Shown here piece by piece: positions 1 to 8,537 of a DNA stretch of 57,465 nt. Source of the stretch: Acidobacteriota bacterium (lineage in GTDB: Bacteria; Acidobacteriota; Terriglobia; UBA7540); assembly GCA_021787735.1 (NCBI GenBank), contig JAJYLL010000017.1, forward strand, positions 1-57,465. Direction: 5' to 3'. A model generated the notes under the pieces. It ran no database searches. It was given only the letters and a program-made list of their open reading frames with translations, and was not told where the DNA came from. Position numbers and translations under genes: made by a program. Every line of letters begins with the position of its first letter. Position 1 is the first letter of the stretch.

Positions 1-804
1 CGATCTAAGCGGCTTGAAGGCGATCTGAAAAAGCTGCCTTCGCTGATTGTCGCTTATTCCGGCGGCGTGGATTCCGCCTACCTCGCCTATGCGGCGCATC
101 AGGCGCTGGGCAATCGTATGCTGGCCGTCACCGCGCTCAGCGTCAGCTACTCGGAGCGCGACCAGCGCGAAGCCGAAGCCTGTGTGGAGCGCTTCAATGT
201 CCCGCATGAGTTCATCAACACGTCCGAATTTTCCAATCCTGACTATCGCGCCAACAATCCCGACCGCTGCTTCTTTTGCAAGGATGAACTCTTCAGCCGG
301 CTTGACCAGCTTGCCGCAGAGCGAGGTTTTTCCGCCGTGGCTTACGGCGTGAATGTGGATGACCAAGGGGACTGGCGGCCCGGCCAGCAGGCAGCCCGCA
401 AACACAAAGTCCTGACGCCGTTGCTCGACGCGGGCCTCACCAAGGCGGACATCCGCGAACTTTCACGGCAAGTAGAGCTGCCCGTATGGGACCGTCCGGC
501 ATCGGCCTGCCTCTCTTCCCGGATCGCCTATGGGGTTGAAGTCACACCGGAACGACTGGCCGTGGTGGAAAAGGGCGAAGAAGCGCTTCGGGCGCTTGGC
601 TTCCGCCAGTTCCGCGTGCGCCATCATGACAAACTCGTGCGGCTGGAAATCGCACCCGATGAGCTGCCACGAGCGTTGAGTCCAGAGATGGCGTCCAAAT
701 TTGTGGAGATTTTCAAGCCCCTTGGATTCAACTTCGTGACGCTCGACCTGGAAGGCTACCGCACCGGGTCGCTCAACACACACCTGGTCAAGATCACCGG
801 CTGA
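1..804 (+). CDS. larE: LarE-type ATP-dependent sulfur transferase (5' end cut by window)
   Basis: LarE adds sulfur to the pyridinium-3,5-bisdicarboxylate mononucleotide in making the nickel-pincer cofactor of lactate racemase. The reading frame is open to base 1, so the true start lies outside the window. The PP-loop SGGVDS motif (bases 58-75) binds ATP and belongs to the adenine alpha hydrolase fold. Three cysteines stand out: a CxxC in DRCFFCKDE and a third in PASACLSSR. In family knowledge, LarE proteins with one Cys sacrifice it, whereas those with three hold a [4Fe-4S] cluster and are catalytic; this one resembles the second group. larB and larC are not in view. Other PP-loop enzymes are possible, but length and motif order fit LarE well. 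Confidence 0.85.
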   Translation, partial: RSKRLEGDLKKLPSLIVAYSGGVDSAYLAYAAHQALGNRMLAVTALSVSYSERDQREAEACVERFNVPHEFINTSEFSNPDYRANNPDRCFFCKDELFSRLDQLAAERGFSAVAYGVNVDDQGDWRPGQQAARKHKVLTPLLDAGLTKADIRELSRQVELPVWDRPASACLSSRIAYGVEVTPERLAVVEKGEEALRALGFRQFRVRHHDKLVRLEIAPDELPRALSPEMASKFVEIFKPLGFNFVTLDLEGYRTGSLNTHLVKITG

Positions 805-942
805 CGGTAGCCAATATCCTCAACGGATTTCATTGTGAGCGCAGCCCTGGTTCCGCGTATTACCAGAGACAGCGCCTGGCACGGGGGTGTATTCTGTCGT
901 GGCTGGGTCGATGGAACATTCCCGTTTCACGCCGGAGGCGCT

Positions 943-1881
943 GTGGTAAGGAAAATTCTTGTCCATTCGTTGTACATTCTGGTCCCGGTGCTGTTGTTTG
1001 GAGGCATTGCCAGCGCTCAGATGCAGCACATTGCCGAAAAGCTTGGATACCCTCCGGATTCGAAGCTCCTGATCATCCACGCCGATGACCTGGGAGTGGC
1101 CCATTCCCAGGACATGGCCAGCTTCAAAGTGCTTGAGGAAAAAGACGTCACGGCAGCCAGCGCGATGGTTCCCTGCCCGTGGTTTACGGAGGTAGCGGAC
1201 TTTGCCCGCTCACACCCGGACGCAGACATCGGCCTGCACCTGACACTGACCAGCGAGTGGAAGGCGTACCGCTGGGGTCCTGTCGCGCCACTCGACCAGG
1301 TTTCAAGCCTGCTCGATCCCAACGGCTATTTCTACTCTGACAACGGCCCCGTAGCCGCGCATGCCAAACCGGAAGAAGTTGAGATTGAAATCAGGGCGCA
1401 AATCCAGCGCGCGCTCGCGATGGGGCTGCATCCCACTCACCTCGACACCCACATGGGCACGCTGGCCGTAACGCCGCAGATTTATTCCGTTCTCGTCAAA
1501 GTGGCGCATGAATACCATTTGCCATACATGGCCGTCAAGTTGCCGGGCGAACAGGGCAAGGAGTTAATGAAATTGATTTCGCCCAACGACATCGTTCTGG
1601 ATCACCTGGTGATGTTTGAACCAAACGTGCCCGCCGGCCAGTGGACCGAGAGTTATATAAAAGCCATCGAGTCGCTCAAGCCCGGCCTGAATGAATTGAT
1701 CGTCCACTTGGCTTATGACGATTCTGAGATGCGGGCCATCACGGCGGGGCATCCGGATTACGGAGCGGCTTGGCGCCAGCGCGACTTCAACGCGGTCACA
1801 AGCCCGCAGTTCAAACAAGCCCTCAAGGAGAACCACATTATCCTGGTTGGCTGGCGACAGTTGGATAAGCTGGTTAAGTAG
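943..1881 (+). CDS. YdjC/ChbG-family carbohydrate deacetylase, secreted
   Basis: About 312 residues from a GTG start at 943, chosen because GGAGG lies at 934-938 and because it gives a clean signal peptide (VRKILVHSLY..., hydrophobic core, cleavage after ASA). The mature part opens with a metal-binding HADDLG motif and later has a histidine pair in THLDTHMG, both hallmarks of the YdjC/ChbG deacetylase family, which removes acetyl groups from chito-oligosaccharides or related sugars using a divalent metal. An upstream in-frame start at 835 would put about 36 extra residues before the signal peptide and is less likely. Its 3' end overlaps the convergent gene by 8 bp. The substrate is unknown; export suggests a periplasmic or extracellular glycan. 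Confidence 0.75.
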   Translation: MVRKILVHSLYILVPVLLFGGIASAQMQHIAEKLGYPPDSKLLIIHADDLGVAHSQDMASFKVLEEKDVTAASAMVPCPWFTEVADFARSHPDADIGLHLTLTSEWKAYRWGPVAPLDQVSSLLDPNGYFYSDNGPVAAHAKPEEVEIEIRAQIQRALAMGLHPTHLDTHMGTLAVTPQIYSVLVKVAHEYHLPYMAVKLPGEQGKELMKLISPNDIVLDHLVMFEPNVPAGQWTESYIKAIESLKPGLNELIVHLAYDDSEMRAITAGHPDYGAAWRQRDFNAVTSPQFKQALKENHIILVGWRQLDKLVK

Positions 1882-2884
1882 CAGGAGCCGGGCGGTCCAT
1901 CTCCAGGCAGTTGAGCGCGAAGTTGATGGGGATTCCAACGCCGGTCTTGTTCGGGTAAACGCCATCGTGGAAAACAAGCATCCTGTTGGCAGCGGTTTCG
2001 CTGTAGCGGAGCACAGGTTTCCACGGCCCGGGTCCTGAAATTCGCACCGGCTCGCTCCAATCCCGAATATCAGGTGACGGTTCCGGAGCCTGGCACCACC
2101 AGAGCCCTGTCTTCGGCAGGTCAGCGCCACTCACATTCACGCGCGCGAAGACCACCTCGTAACCTCTTTCGACCAGCGTAACACAGAAGTCAAAAACCCT
2201 TTCCTCGGCGGGGAAAACGATCCGATGAGGCGACCAGTCTGTTCGGCCATCGGGGCTCTCGGCATATCCCTGAACCAGATAATCATCCTGATTGGCGCCG
2301 GCAACATACCACATTTTCCACCTGCCGTCGTGGTAGATGACATTGGGCTCATACACGCTGCCACGTTCCCAGTATTCGTTTGCATTGAAAGCCGGGGCCG
2401 GCTGATCGGCCCATTGCTGCCCGTCCCATTCGATATACCCGATGACATACGGCCCCATAAAATCCCGCGCCGCACCGGCGTAATAGATGCGTTCGACCCA
2501 AGCCTGCTTTTCGGGGTCCCAGCCTTGGACATACGAAGGGCAGTGCCGCCCGCCCTTGCCGTCCCACCAGAAACTCTTTTGCTTGCCTGCCAGCAGCGCC
2601 GGCTTGGCCGGATCGCTTGCGTCGGTCGCGATTTCCCACCCTTCCGCGGAAAGGGGCGCGTCTTGCGACAGGCTTGCACTGTACATGTTGATTTCAGAGG
2701 AGTCTTTTTCGACTCCGCACGTAAACATCCACCAACGTCCCGCCCGCTTCACGACCGTGCAGTCCACCATGGTCCGAAGCTTCGTGACAGGGCCGTAGCC
2801 TCTGCCGGCATCGAAGATGGTCGTTAGAATCTCGCTTGTCATTCGGGTCGTCTGATTGCCCAACCAACCATCCCGGCCGGGCAT
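1874..2884 (-). CDS. Beta-propeller glycosidase-like protein (GH43/GH130-like fold)
   Basis: About 336 residues, without a signal peptide. Repeated blade-like segments are visible, for example VDCTVVKRAGRWWMF, EPNVIYHDGRWKMWYV and a C-terminal KPVLRYSETAANRMLVFHDG. The alternation of short WWMF/WKMWY strands and acidic residues is typical of five-bladed propeller glycoside hydrolases and phosphorylases. The ATG at 2884 begins 1 base after the TGA of the upstream deacetylase gene, suggesting translational coupling; an internal ATG at 2842 is an alternative, and neither has a strong ribosome site. A catalytic triad cannot be assigned by eye. It could be an inactive sugar-binding propeller. Confidence 0.55.
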   Translation of the reverse strand: MPGRDGWLGNQTTRMTSEILTTIFDAGRGYGPVTKLRTMVDCTVVKRAGRWWMFTCGVEKDSSEINMYSASLSQDAPLSAEGWEIATDASDPAKPALLAGKQKSFWWDGKGGRHCPSYVQGWDPEKQAWVERIYYAGAARDFMGPYVIGYIEWDGQQWADQPAPAFNANEYWERGSVYEPNVIYHDGRWKMWYVAGANQDDYLVQGYAESPDGRTDWSPHRIVFPAEERVFDFCVTLVERGYEVVFARVNVSGADLPKTGLWWCQAPEPSPDIRDWSEPVRISGPGPWKPVLRYSETAANRMLVFHDGVYPNKTGVGIPINFALNCLEMDRPAPAT

Positions 2885-2885
2885 C

Positions 2886-3788
2886 TCAAGAGGAAACTGT
2901 AAACTCGCTTGCAACCTTGACGGTAGTGCTGTGGATGCGGACGGTATCCGCCACGTGGTGCGCGTACCCGCCTGCAAAAGTCACGACCACAGGGATGTTC
3001 TTTACCCTTGCTTTCTCAAACACAATTCGGTCTCGATCTTCCAGCCCCTTCAGGGTAAGCTTCAGCCCGCCCAACTGGTCCTCTCGGTAAGGATCGGCGC
3101 CGGCCAGGTAAAAAATCACCTGAGGGTCAAATTCTGAGAGTGCTTTGTCGAGACTGTCTTCCAGCGCGGTGACGTACTCCGTGTCCTGCGTGCCGTTGTG
3201 GAGATTAACATCCAGATTGCTGGGCGGCTTGGGGTACGGGTAGTTGTTCTCCTGGTGAAGTGAAATGGTATAGACGCTTCTATCTGAGCCGAAGATAGCC
3301 GCCGTGCCATTGCCCTGATGAACGTCACAATCCACGGTCATGGCGTGTTTGATCATCCCGTCTTTCTGCAGCCGCCGGATAGCGATGGCGACGTCATGGA
3401 TCACACAGAACCCTTCCCCGTGGTCTGGAAACGCGTGATGAAACCCGCCCCCAATGTTGACGCCGACGCCTTGTTCCATTGCCAGGCGCCCCGCCAGAAT
3501 AGAACCGCCCGCCGATAACCAGACGGCCTCGATAAGTTCCGGAGAATAAGGAACTTCCATCCTTAGAATCTCAACGTAAGAGAGGCTGTCGTTCTTAAGC
3601 TTCCAAATGTAATTGCGATCGTGCACCAAGGCCACGTCGTCATCAGTGGCCGGGGTGGGCTCAATAATGTCCTCAGGCTTGATCACATTCTCCTGGAGCA
3701 GGCGCTCCTTGATCAGCCGGTATTTCGAGGAGGGAAAAACGTGGTTTCCCAGGTTTAAATCGTATTTGTCCGAGTAGACAACTTTCAT
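2886..3788 (-). CDS. Histone deacetylase family protein (class IV / AcuC-like)
   Basis: 300 residues, full length for bacterial single-domain deacetylases. The zinc site and charge-relay motifs are present in order: GGGFHHAFPDHGEGFC (tandem His), DCDVHQGNGTA (Asp and His zinc ligands), GADPY (second Asp) and GGYAHH (Gly-Gly-Tyr near the C-terminus). The sequence most resembles the HDAC11-like class IV group. Such bacterial enzymes deacetylate proteins, acetoin-pathway enzymes, polyamines or other small amides; the substrate here cannot be told. No signal peptide, so cytoplasmic. The next gene starts 1 base after its stop, so the two probably form an operon with a sugar-active propeller protein. 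Confidence 0.85.
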   Translation of the reverse strand: MKVVYSDKYDLNLGNHVFPSSKYRLIKERLLQENVIKPEDIIEPTPATDDDVALVHDRNYIWKLKNDSLSYVEILRMEVPYSPELIEAVWLSAGGSILAGRLAMEQGVGVNIGGGFHHAFPDHGEGFCVIHDVAIAIRRLQKDGMIKHAMTVDCDVHQGNGTAAIFGSDRSVYTISLHQENNYPYPKPPSNLDVNLHNGTQDTEYVTALEDSLDKALSEFDPQVIFYLAGADPYREDQLGGLKLTLKGLEDRDRIVFEKARVKNIPVVVTFAGGYAHHVADTVRIHSTTVKVASEFTVSS

Positions 3789-3934
3789 GCCGTTACTATT
3801 CCTGCTCCCAACAATTCTACCAGTTTTGGCGGTTGCGCCGCTGGTGTCGGTCTTGCGGGTTCCTTAGCGCGAACCGCACCGGACTGCTTCTCTTGGGCTT
3901 CCGTTTGATTCAGCAGCACGCAAGATGACGCGGG

Positions 3935-6388
3935 TCAGAATCCGAAAAAGTACGAGAACTTCACAAAGAATTGCCGCCCGTCGTTCAGGAATTGGTTGGT
4001 GCGGATCAGTTCTGTTCCGGTGGATGTCGGGATAAGGTTCAGGTTCTGCTGATCGCTGTTGTAACCCACATAGAGGGCCGTCCACGGGTTCACAATGTAG
4101 GAAACCAGAAAGTCGGCATTGAATTGCTTGGTCTTCTCCAATGACGTCAACGCCGCGTTGGGCAGGACGGTGTTGTATTGGAAAATAGTCCGTAATCCCA
4201 GGCGCGGGTTGAACTGCCAGTTCCATTGGGAGCGGATGATGTGATTATTAAAGATGCTGGCACCGCCCTCGCGGCTGGTGAGCCGCTCCAGGATGTAGGT
4301 ATTATCAACTTCCAACTTGGTGAGCGGACGAATCGTCATCAGCACCTGGCCATGGGTCAGATCGGCCAGCACGGGCGCCTGCCCGGGAGGAGGCACAAAG
4401 TTCACGTCCGTTCCCCATTCGTAGGTCGCGGAGAATGTGAAAGGTTGATAGTACTGGCTGCCTACGTAGACGCCCTTGTGCTGGTGGACATAAGTGCGGT
4501 TGGAAGGGAGCACAGAAAAATCCTGGGGCCGCAGAAGCTCATGGTCTCCAGACTGATAAAGCTCAATGTAGGTCTGGCCGGTCAGTTCAAAGCTCAACCC
4601 CGTGTCATAGTACTGGTCAAGCTGGTTCCCGGCGTGGTCCCAAACCGGATCGACGTAAAGCGTGGGTCCCCAGGAGATCAGCGCTTTTCCTTCCGGCCGA
4701 AAGCGATAAGTGATGAACTGACCCAAGCCTCTGAAATCCGGGCGCAACGCGGGCCTTGGAATCGTGCGGGTATAGGGAACAAATTGATCCACCGTGTTTT
4801 CGCCCAGGAATCCGGTTTCGGTATTGAAGCCGGGGCTGAGATCTTCATAGTCGAGGTCGTAATAAAACTGGTAACCCGTGCGCTGCAAGTGAAATTTGTA
4901 TGCCGGGCCGGCCGAGCGTGGACCCCCAGGCAAGGTGGTTGCGCTGGTAACTCCTTGCCAGTCCAAGGTCCAATTGGGTGTGAATTTGAAATGGCCGTCA
5001 ACGCCTCCCACGCGGTTATAGGTGCCTGCGAATTCGCGGTCCGTGTAAATCATACCGATCGTCGACTGTTTTCCGACGTCCCGGCTGATTCTTACAACTT
5101 TGAAACGCGCGTTCTTACCCGCGAGTGGGTCATTCGGCGCGACGCCCTCTCCCGGCGATTGGTCATCGGAGAAAAGAGTCCCGATGGCATAATGTCCTAC
5201 CTTGCCGGTCAGTCTGACTCCATACAAGGGGTCGGCGATGTTGCGGGAGAAAAACAGATCGAGGGGAGTTTGAAAGAAGTTTGCGTTTTCGAGAAAAAAC
5301 GGTCGCTTCTCCGGGTAGTAGACCGCGAACCGCTGGTTGACCGTGACCTGCGGCTGGTCGGATTCCACCTGGCTGAAGTCGGGCTTTATCGTGCCGTCGA
5401 GAACCAGGCTGTCCTTCAGCACAGTTTTGCCGTCGATTCCGACCCGTGGGTCGAAACTTTGAGAAGTGAATTGAGGGTTGTTGGGGTCGCGCGTGTCGAG
5501 CGCCCTGTAGGAGCGCGCGTAGGCATAGGGAATGAATTGCACGTTATGTCCGCGCGAAATCGAGTCCAGCCCCTTCAAAGTGGCTTCCTGGCTGAGGCGC
5601 CCCTGAATGCGCGTTGAAACACGCGGCCACGTGTCCGACCCGTTGTTCCGCGGAATCCAGCGGATAAAAAGGATTCCCCAGGTCTGTTTCGGGGTGGCGG
5701 GAAAGCGGATGCTTTTGAAGGGGATGGCCTCCCACACCACAAACCCCTGTTTGGTTCGCTGGCCTTTCGATTTCCACACCGTATCAAATGAACTGTCGTA
5801 ATTGGGGCTGGCATTTTCCTCGTAGCTGCCGTCCTGCTGCAGCCCGAACGGATTGACAGTGAAGACATACGCGTGGCGATGGTCGTGAAAAGTGTCGAGG
5901 AACATGTCCAGCCGCTCATCGCCGGACAAATGGTCACGCACCGTCATGTGCGCACGGACCTTGTTGGGCTCATTGTCAAAGGCGACAAAAACCACGTAGA
6001 GATAATTGCTGTCGTAGCCAAGGTAAACATCCGTCCTCTGGTTGGGGGCGACATCGTCTTTGGGTGTGCGCTGGATGAACCCATCGATCTTGAGCATCTT
6101 GCCCGCCATGGCTGCGTCCGGCTTCATTCCCAGGAAATCGGACAGCTTGGGCGGGGGACTCACGCGCCCAATAGTGATAGTGGGACGGGCTTCATTGAGG
6201 TCGGACGAGACAGAGGACTTGCAATAGGCTCTTCCGCCTGAAAGAAAAACCAGGAGTCCCGGCACAAGTGCAGCCCGAAAGATCTTATTGAGCGAAGCGC
6301 GAAGCGTCGAAGAATCCTGGAGGAGACTTGCGCAATTGGTGATGTGGCTGAATCGCAGGGCGTCGAGAAATCGATTTTGTCGCTTCAT
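3935..6388 (-). CDS. DUF5916 outer-membrane beta-barrel protein with CBM9-like N-domain
   Basis: 817 residues. A hydrophobic stretch around residues 37-50 (FRAALVPGLLVFLSGG) looks like a signal sequence, but it is preceded by about 35 residues, so the real start may lie further in. Residues about 90-260 carry a CBM9-like domain (VYLGYDSNYLYVVFVAFD, FTVNPFGLQQDGSYEE). The DUF5916 part then has the characteristic KPDFSQVESDQPQVTVNQRF and FPEKRPFFLEN-like segments. The C-terminal half is rich in alternating aromatic and polar strands and the protein ends in KFSYFFGF with terminal Phe, as outer-membrane barrels do. The family is common in Acidobacteria and Bacteroidetes, function unknown, perhaps glycan uptake. 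Confidence 0.8.
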   Translation of the reverse strand: MKRQNRFLDALRFSHITNCASLLQDSSTLRASLNKIFRAALVPGLLVFLSGGRAYCKSSVSSDLNEARPTITIGRVSPPPKLSDFLGMKPDAAMAGKMLKIDGFIQRTPKDDVAPNQRTDVYLGYDSNYLYVVFVAFDNEPNKVRAHMTVRDHLSGDERLDMFLDTFHDHRHAYVFTVNPFGLQQDGSYEENASPNYDSSFDTVWKSKGQRTKQGFVVWEAIPFKSIRFPATPKQTWGILFIRWIPRNNGSDTWPRVSTRIQGRLSQEATLKGLDSISRGHNVQFIPYAYARSYRALDTRDPNNPQFTSQSFDPRVGIDGKTVLKDSLVLDGTIKPDFSQVESDQPQVTVNQRFAVYYPEKRPFFLENANFFQTPLDLFFSRNIADPLYGVRLTGKVGHYAIGTLFSDDQSPGEGVAPNDPLAGKNARFKVVRISRDVGKQSTIGMIYTDREFAGTYNRVGGVDGHFKFTPNWTLDWQGVTSATTLPGGPRSAGPAYKFHLQRTGYQFYYDLDYEDLSPGFNTETGFLGENTVDQFVPYTRTIPRPALRPDFRGLGQFITYRFRPEGKALISWGPTLYVDPVWDHAGNQLDQYYDTGLSFELTGQTYIELYQSGDHELLRPQDFSVLPSNRTYVHQHKGVYVGSQYYQPFTFSATYEWGTDVNFVPPPGQAPVLADLTHGQVLMTIRPLTKLEVDNTYILERLTSREGGASIFNNHIIRSQWNWQFNPRLGLRTIFQYNTVLPNAALTSLEKTKQFNADFLVSYIVNPWTALYVGYNSDQQNLNLIPTSTGTELIRTNQFLNDGRQFFVKFSYFFGF

Positions 6389-6463
6389 CAGCCGGGCCGA
6401 ATTATCCCTTACAGCAGAAATGGAACTTGCCTCTTTCGCTTAACACGCAGAGGGGTGGTTATT

Positions 6464-8338
6464 TTATTCCACTGTGACGGATTTTGCCAGGTTTCGAGGC
6501 TGGTCGACGTCGCACCCGCGCAAGACGGCGATGTGATAAGCCAGCAGTTGCAGGGGGATGACCTCAAGGACTGCGGAGAGATACTCATTCGTTTGCGGAA
6601 GCGTGATCAGATGGTCTGCCATGTCCTGAACTTCCCGGTCGCCCTCTGTAACCAAGGCAACGATGACGGCGCCTCGGGCTTTGGCTTCCTTAATGTTTGA
6701 GACCGTCCGCTCGTATCGAAGCCTTGAGTCCGCAGACTTCCCGTCGCAGGTCGCCATCACCACCACGGGCAGACCTTCCGTGATCAGGGCGATCGGACCG
6801 TGTTTCAATTCTCCTGCCGGGTAGGCTTCTGCGTGGATATAAGATACCTTCTTCATCTTGAGCGCACCTTCCAGCGCCACCGGGAAGTGGACGCCACGGC
6901 CAAGGAACAGAAAATCTGCAGCACGATCGAAGTGGCGGGCCAGTTCTTCGTACTCTTCGTCCTTTTGCAGCACGTATTCGAGCTGCCGCGGCAGCATGGT
7001 CAGTTCGCTGAGCAATTCCTTCGACACGGCTGGAGGAATCAGGCTGCGAAGCTGGCCCAGATAAACGGCGAACAGGTAAAGGCCGATCAGTTGCGCGGTG
7101 AAGGTCTTGGTGGACCCCACGCCGATTTCAGGCCCCGCGTGTGTGTAGATGGTTCCATTGGCTTCCCGGGGCACCATGCCGCCGAGCACGTTGCAGATGG
7201 CGAGCGTTTTGGACCCTTTGGCCTGCGCCTCCCGCTGCCCGGCAATGGTGTCGGCCGTTTCGCCTGACTGCGTGATCAGCATCGTCAGAGTGCGCGAATC
7301 CACCAGCGGATCGCGATAGCGGAACTCTGAGGCGTAGTCCACCTCCGTGGGAACGCGCGCCAGCCGCTCTAGCATGATCTTTCCCGCCAGCCCAGCGTGA
7401 CGGGAAGTGCCGGCAGCAACAATTTTGATTTCCCGGAACGAGCGGAATTCGTCTTCCGTGATTTCCATTTCGTCCAGGAAGATCTGGCCCGTTTCTGGAG
7501 AAACACGGCCCAGCGCGGTGTCGCGGACGGCGCGCGGCTGCTCGTAAATCTCTTTCAGCGTGAAGTGCTTGAAGCCGCCTTTTTCCGCCAGAATCGGGTC
7601 CCAGCTGATGTGCTGAACGCGCCGGGTGACCGGCTCGCCCTGGAAGTCCATAAGTTTCACGCCGTTCGGCGTCAGGACGGCTATGTCTCCGTCGGCGAGA
7701 AAAAACAAATCTCTGGTGTGATAAAGGATGGCCGGAACATCGCTGGCCACCAGGTACTCGTTCTTGCCCAGGCCAATCACAGCCGGCGGGCCCTGGCGGA
7801 CAGCCACAATTTTGTTTGCATCACTCGCTGACATAATCGCAAGCGCGAATGATCCCGTCAGCCGCTGCACTGCCGTCCTGACGGCGTCATCCAGCGTGAC
7901 AGGCGCCGAGCCCAGCGATGGCCTGTCGAGATATTTCTCGATCAGGTGTGCAATCACCTCGGTGTCGGTTTCGGTGGTAAAGACGTGCCCCTCTTCCGCC
8001 AGTTCCTGCTTCAACTCCATGTAATTTTCAATGATGCCGTTGTGAACAACCGCAACTTTGCCGTGACAGTCGCGGTGAGGGTGAGCGTTTTCCTCCGTGG
8101 GCGCTCCGTGCGTTGCCCAGCGCGTCTCGCCAATACCGCAGGTGCCGTCGAGGGGATTGAGCCGAATCACATCTTCCAGGTTGCGGATTTTTCCCGTGGC
8201 TCGGCGGATAGTGAGGCTGCCGTCCTTCATCACGGCAAGTCCGGCGGAGTCGTACCCGCGGTATTGAAGGCGCTGAAGCCCTTCCAGCAGCACTGGAACC
8301 ACGCGCTTATTGCCGATGTATCCGATAATTCCTGACAT
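6464..8338 (-). CDS. glmS: Glutamine-fructose-6-phosphate aminotransferase, nucleophile Cys replaced by Ser
   Basis: 624 residues, normal GlmS length. The enzyme makes glucosamine-6-phosphate from fructose-6-phosphate and glutamine, the first step to UDP-GlcNAc and peptidoglycan. An N-terminal class II glutaminase domain (residues 1 to about 240: [28 protein letters not shown]) is followed by two SIS isomerase domains ([30 protein letters not shown] [10 protein letters not shown]) and the C-terminal NLAKSVTVE. The protein begins MSGIIGYIG where the family has MCGIVGYIG; the second codon is TCA. That Cys is the glutaminase nucleophile, so the enzyme may use Ser or free ammonia. A TATAAT box lies about 85 bp upstream. 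Product family certain; glutaminase activity uncertain. Confidence 0.93.
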   Translation of the reverse strand: MSGIIGYIGNKRVVPVLLEGLQRLQYRGYDSAGLAVMKDGSLTIRRATGKIRNLEDVIRLNPLDGTCGIGETRWATHGAPTEENAHPHRDCHGKVAVVHNGIIENYMELKQELAEEGHVFTTETDTEVIAHLIEKYLDRPSLGSAPVTLDDAVRTAVQRLTGSFALAIMSASDANKIVAVRQGPPAVIGLGKNEYLVASDVPAILYHTRDLFFLADGDIAVLTPNGVKLMDFQGEPVTRRVQHISWDPILAEKGGFKHFTLKEIYEQPRAVRDTALGRVSPETGQIFLDEMEITEDEFRSFREIKIVAAGTSRHAGLAGKIMLERLARVPTEVDYASEFRYRDPLVDSRTLTMLITQSGETADTIAGQREAQAKGSKTLAICNVLGGMVPREANGTIYTHAGPEIGVGSTKTFTAQLIGLYLFAVYLGQLRSLIPPAVSKELLSELTMLPRQLEYVLQKDEEYEELARHFDRAADFLFLGRGVHFPVALEGALKMKKVSYIHAEAYPAGELKHGPIALITEGLPVVVMATCDGKSADSRLRYERTVSNIKEAKARGAVIVALVTEGDREVQDMADHLITLPQTNEYLSAVLEVIPLQLLAYHIAVLRGCDVDQPRNLAKSVTVE

Positions 8339-8423
8339 GGATTGAGGTTCCCGGCCCGGCGGACTTGCCCGGAAAAACTGCTGCCGCCACAGGCTTCTTC
8401 GGTGGTGATCCTTCTAACCCTGC

Positions 8424-8429
8424 ATTATA
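8424..8429 (-). promoter_or_regulatory. Candidate -10 box for glmS
   Basis: A perfect TATAAT read on the minus strand, about 85 bp before the glmS ATG. No good -35 hexamer is visible 16-18 bp upstream. The spacing implies a 5' leader of roughly 80 nt, too short for the glmS ribozyme known from Firmicutes. Confidence 0.45.
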
Positions 8430-8537
8430 TCAGAACCGCGCACCATCTTTGCGGACGCAAGGCGCGAGTCTTTAAAGCGCAGCGTGGGCCATGCAAAGGC
8501 GGGGCTTGCGCGTTGAGGAACCCAAAAGCCAGGATGC

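Noticed and set aside
4226..5617. Long plus-strand open frame of 463 codons
   Set aside because: It is antisense to the DUF5916 gene, has no family-like motifs, and is explained by the codon bias of that gene.
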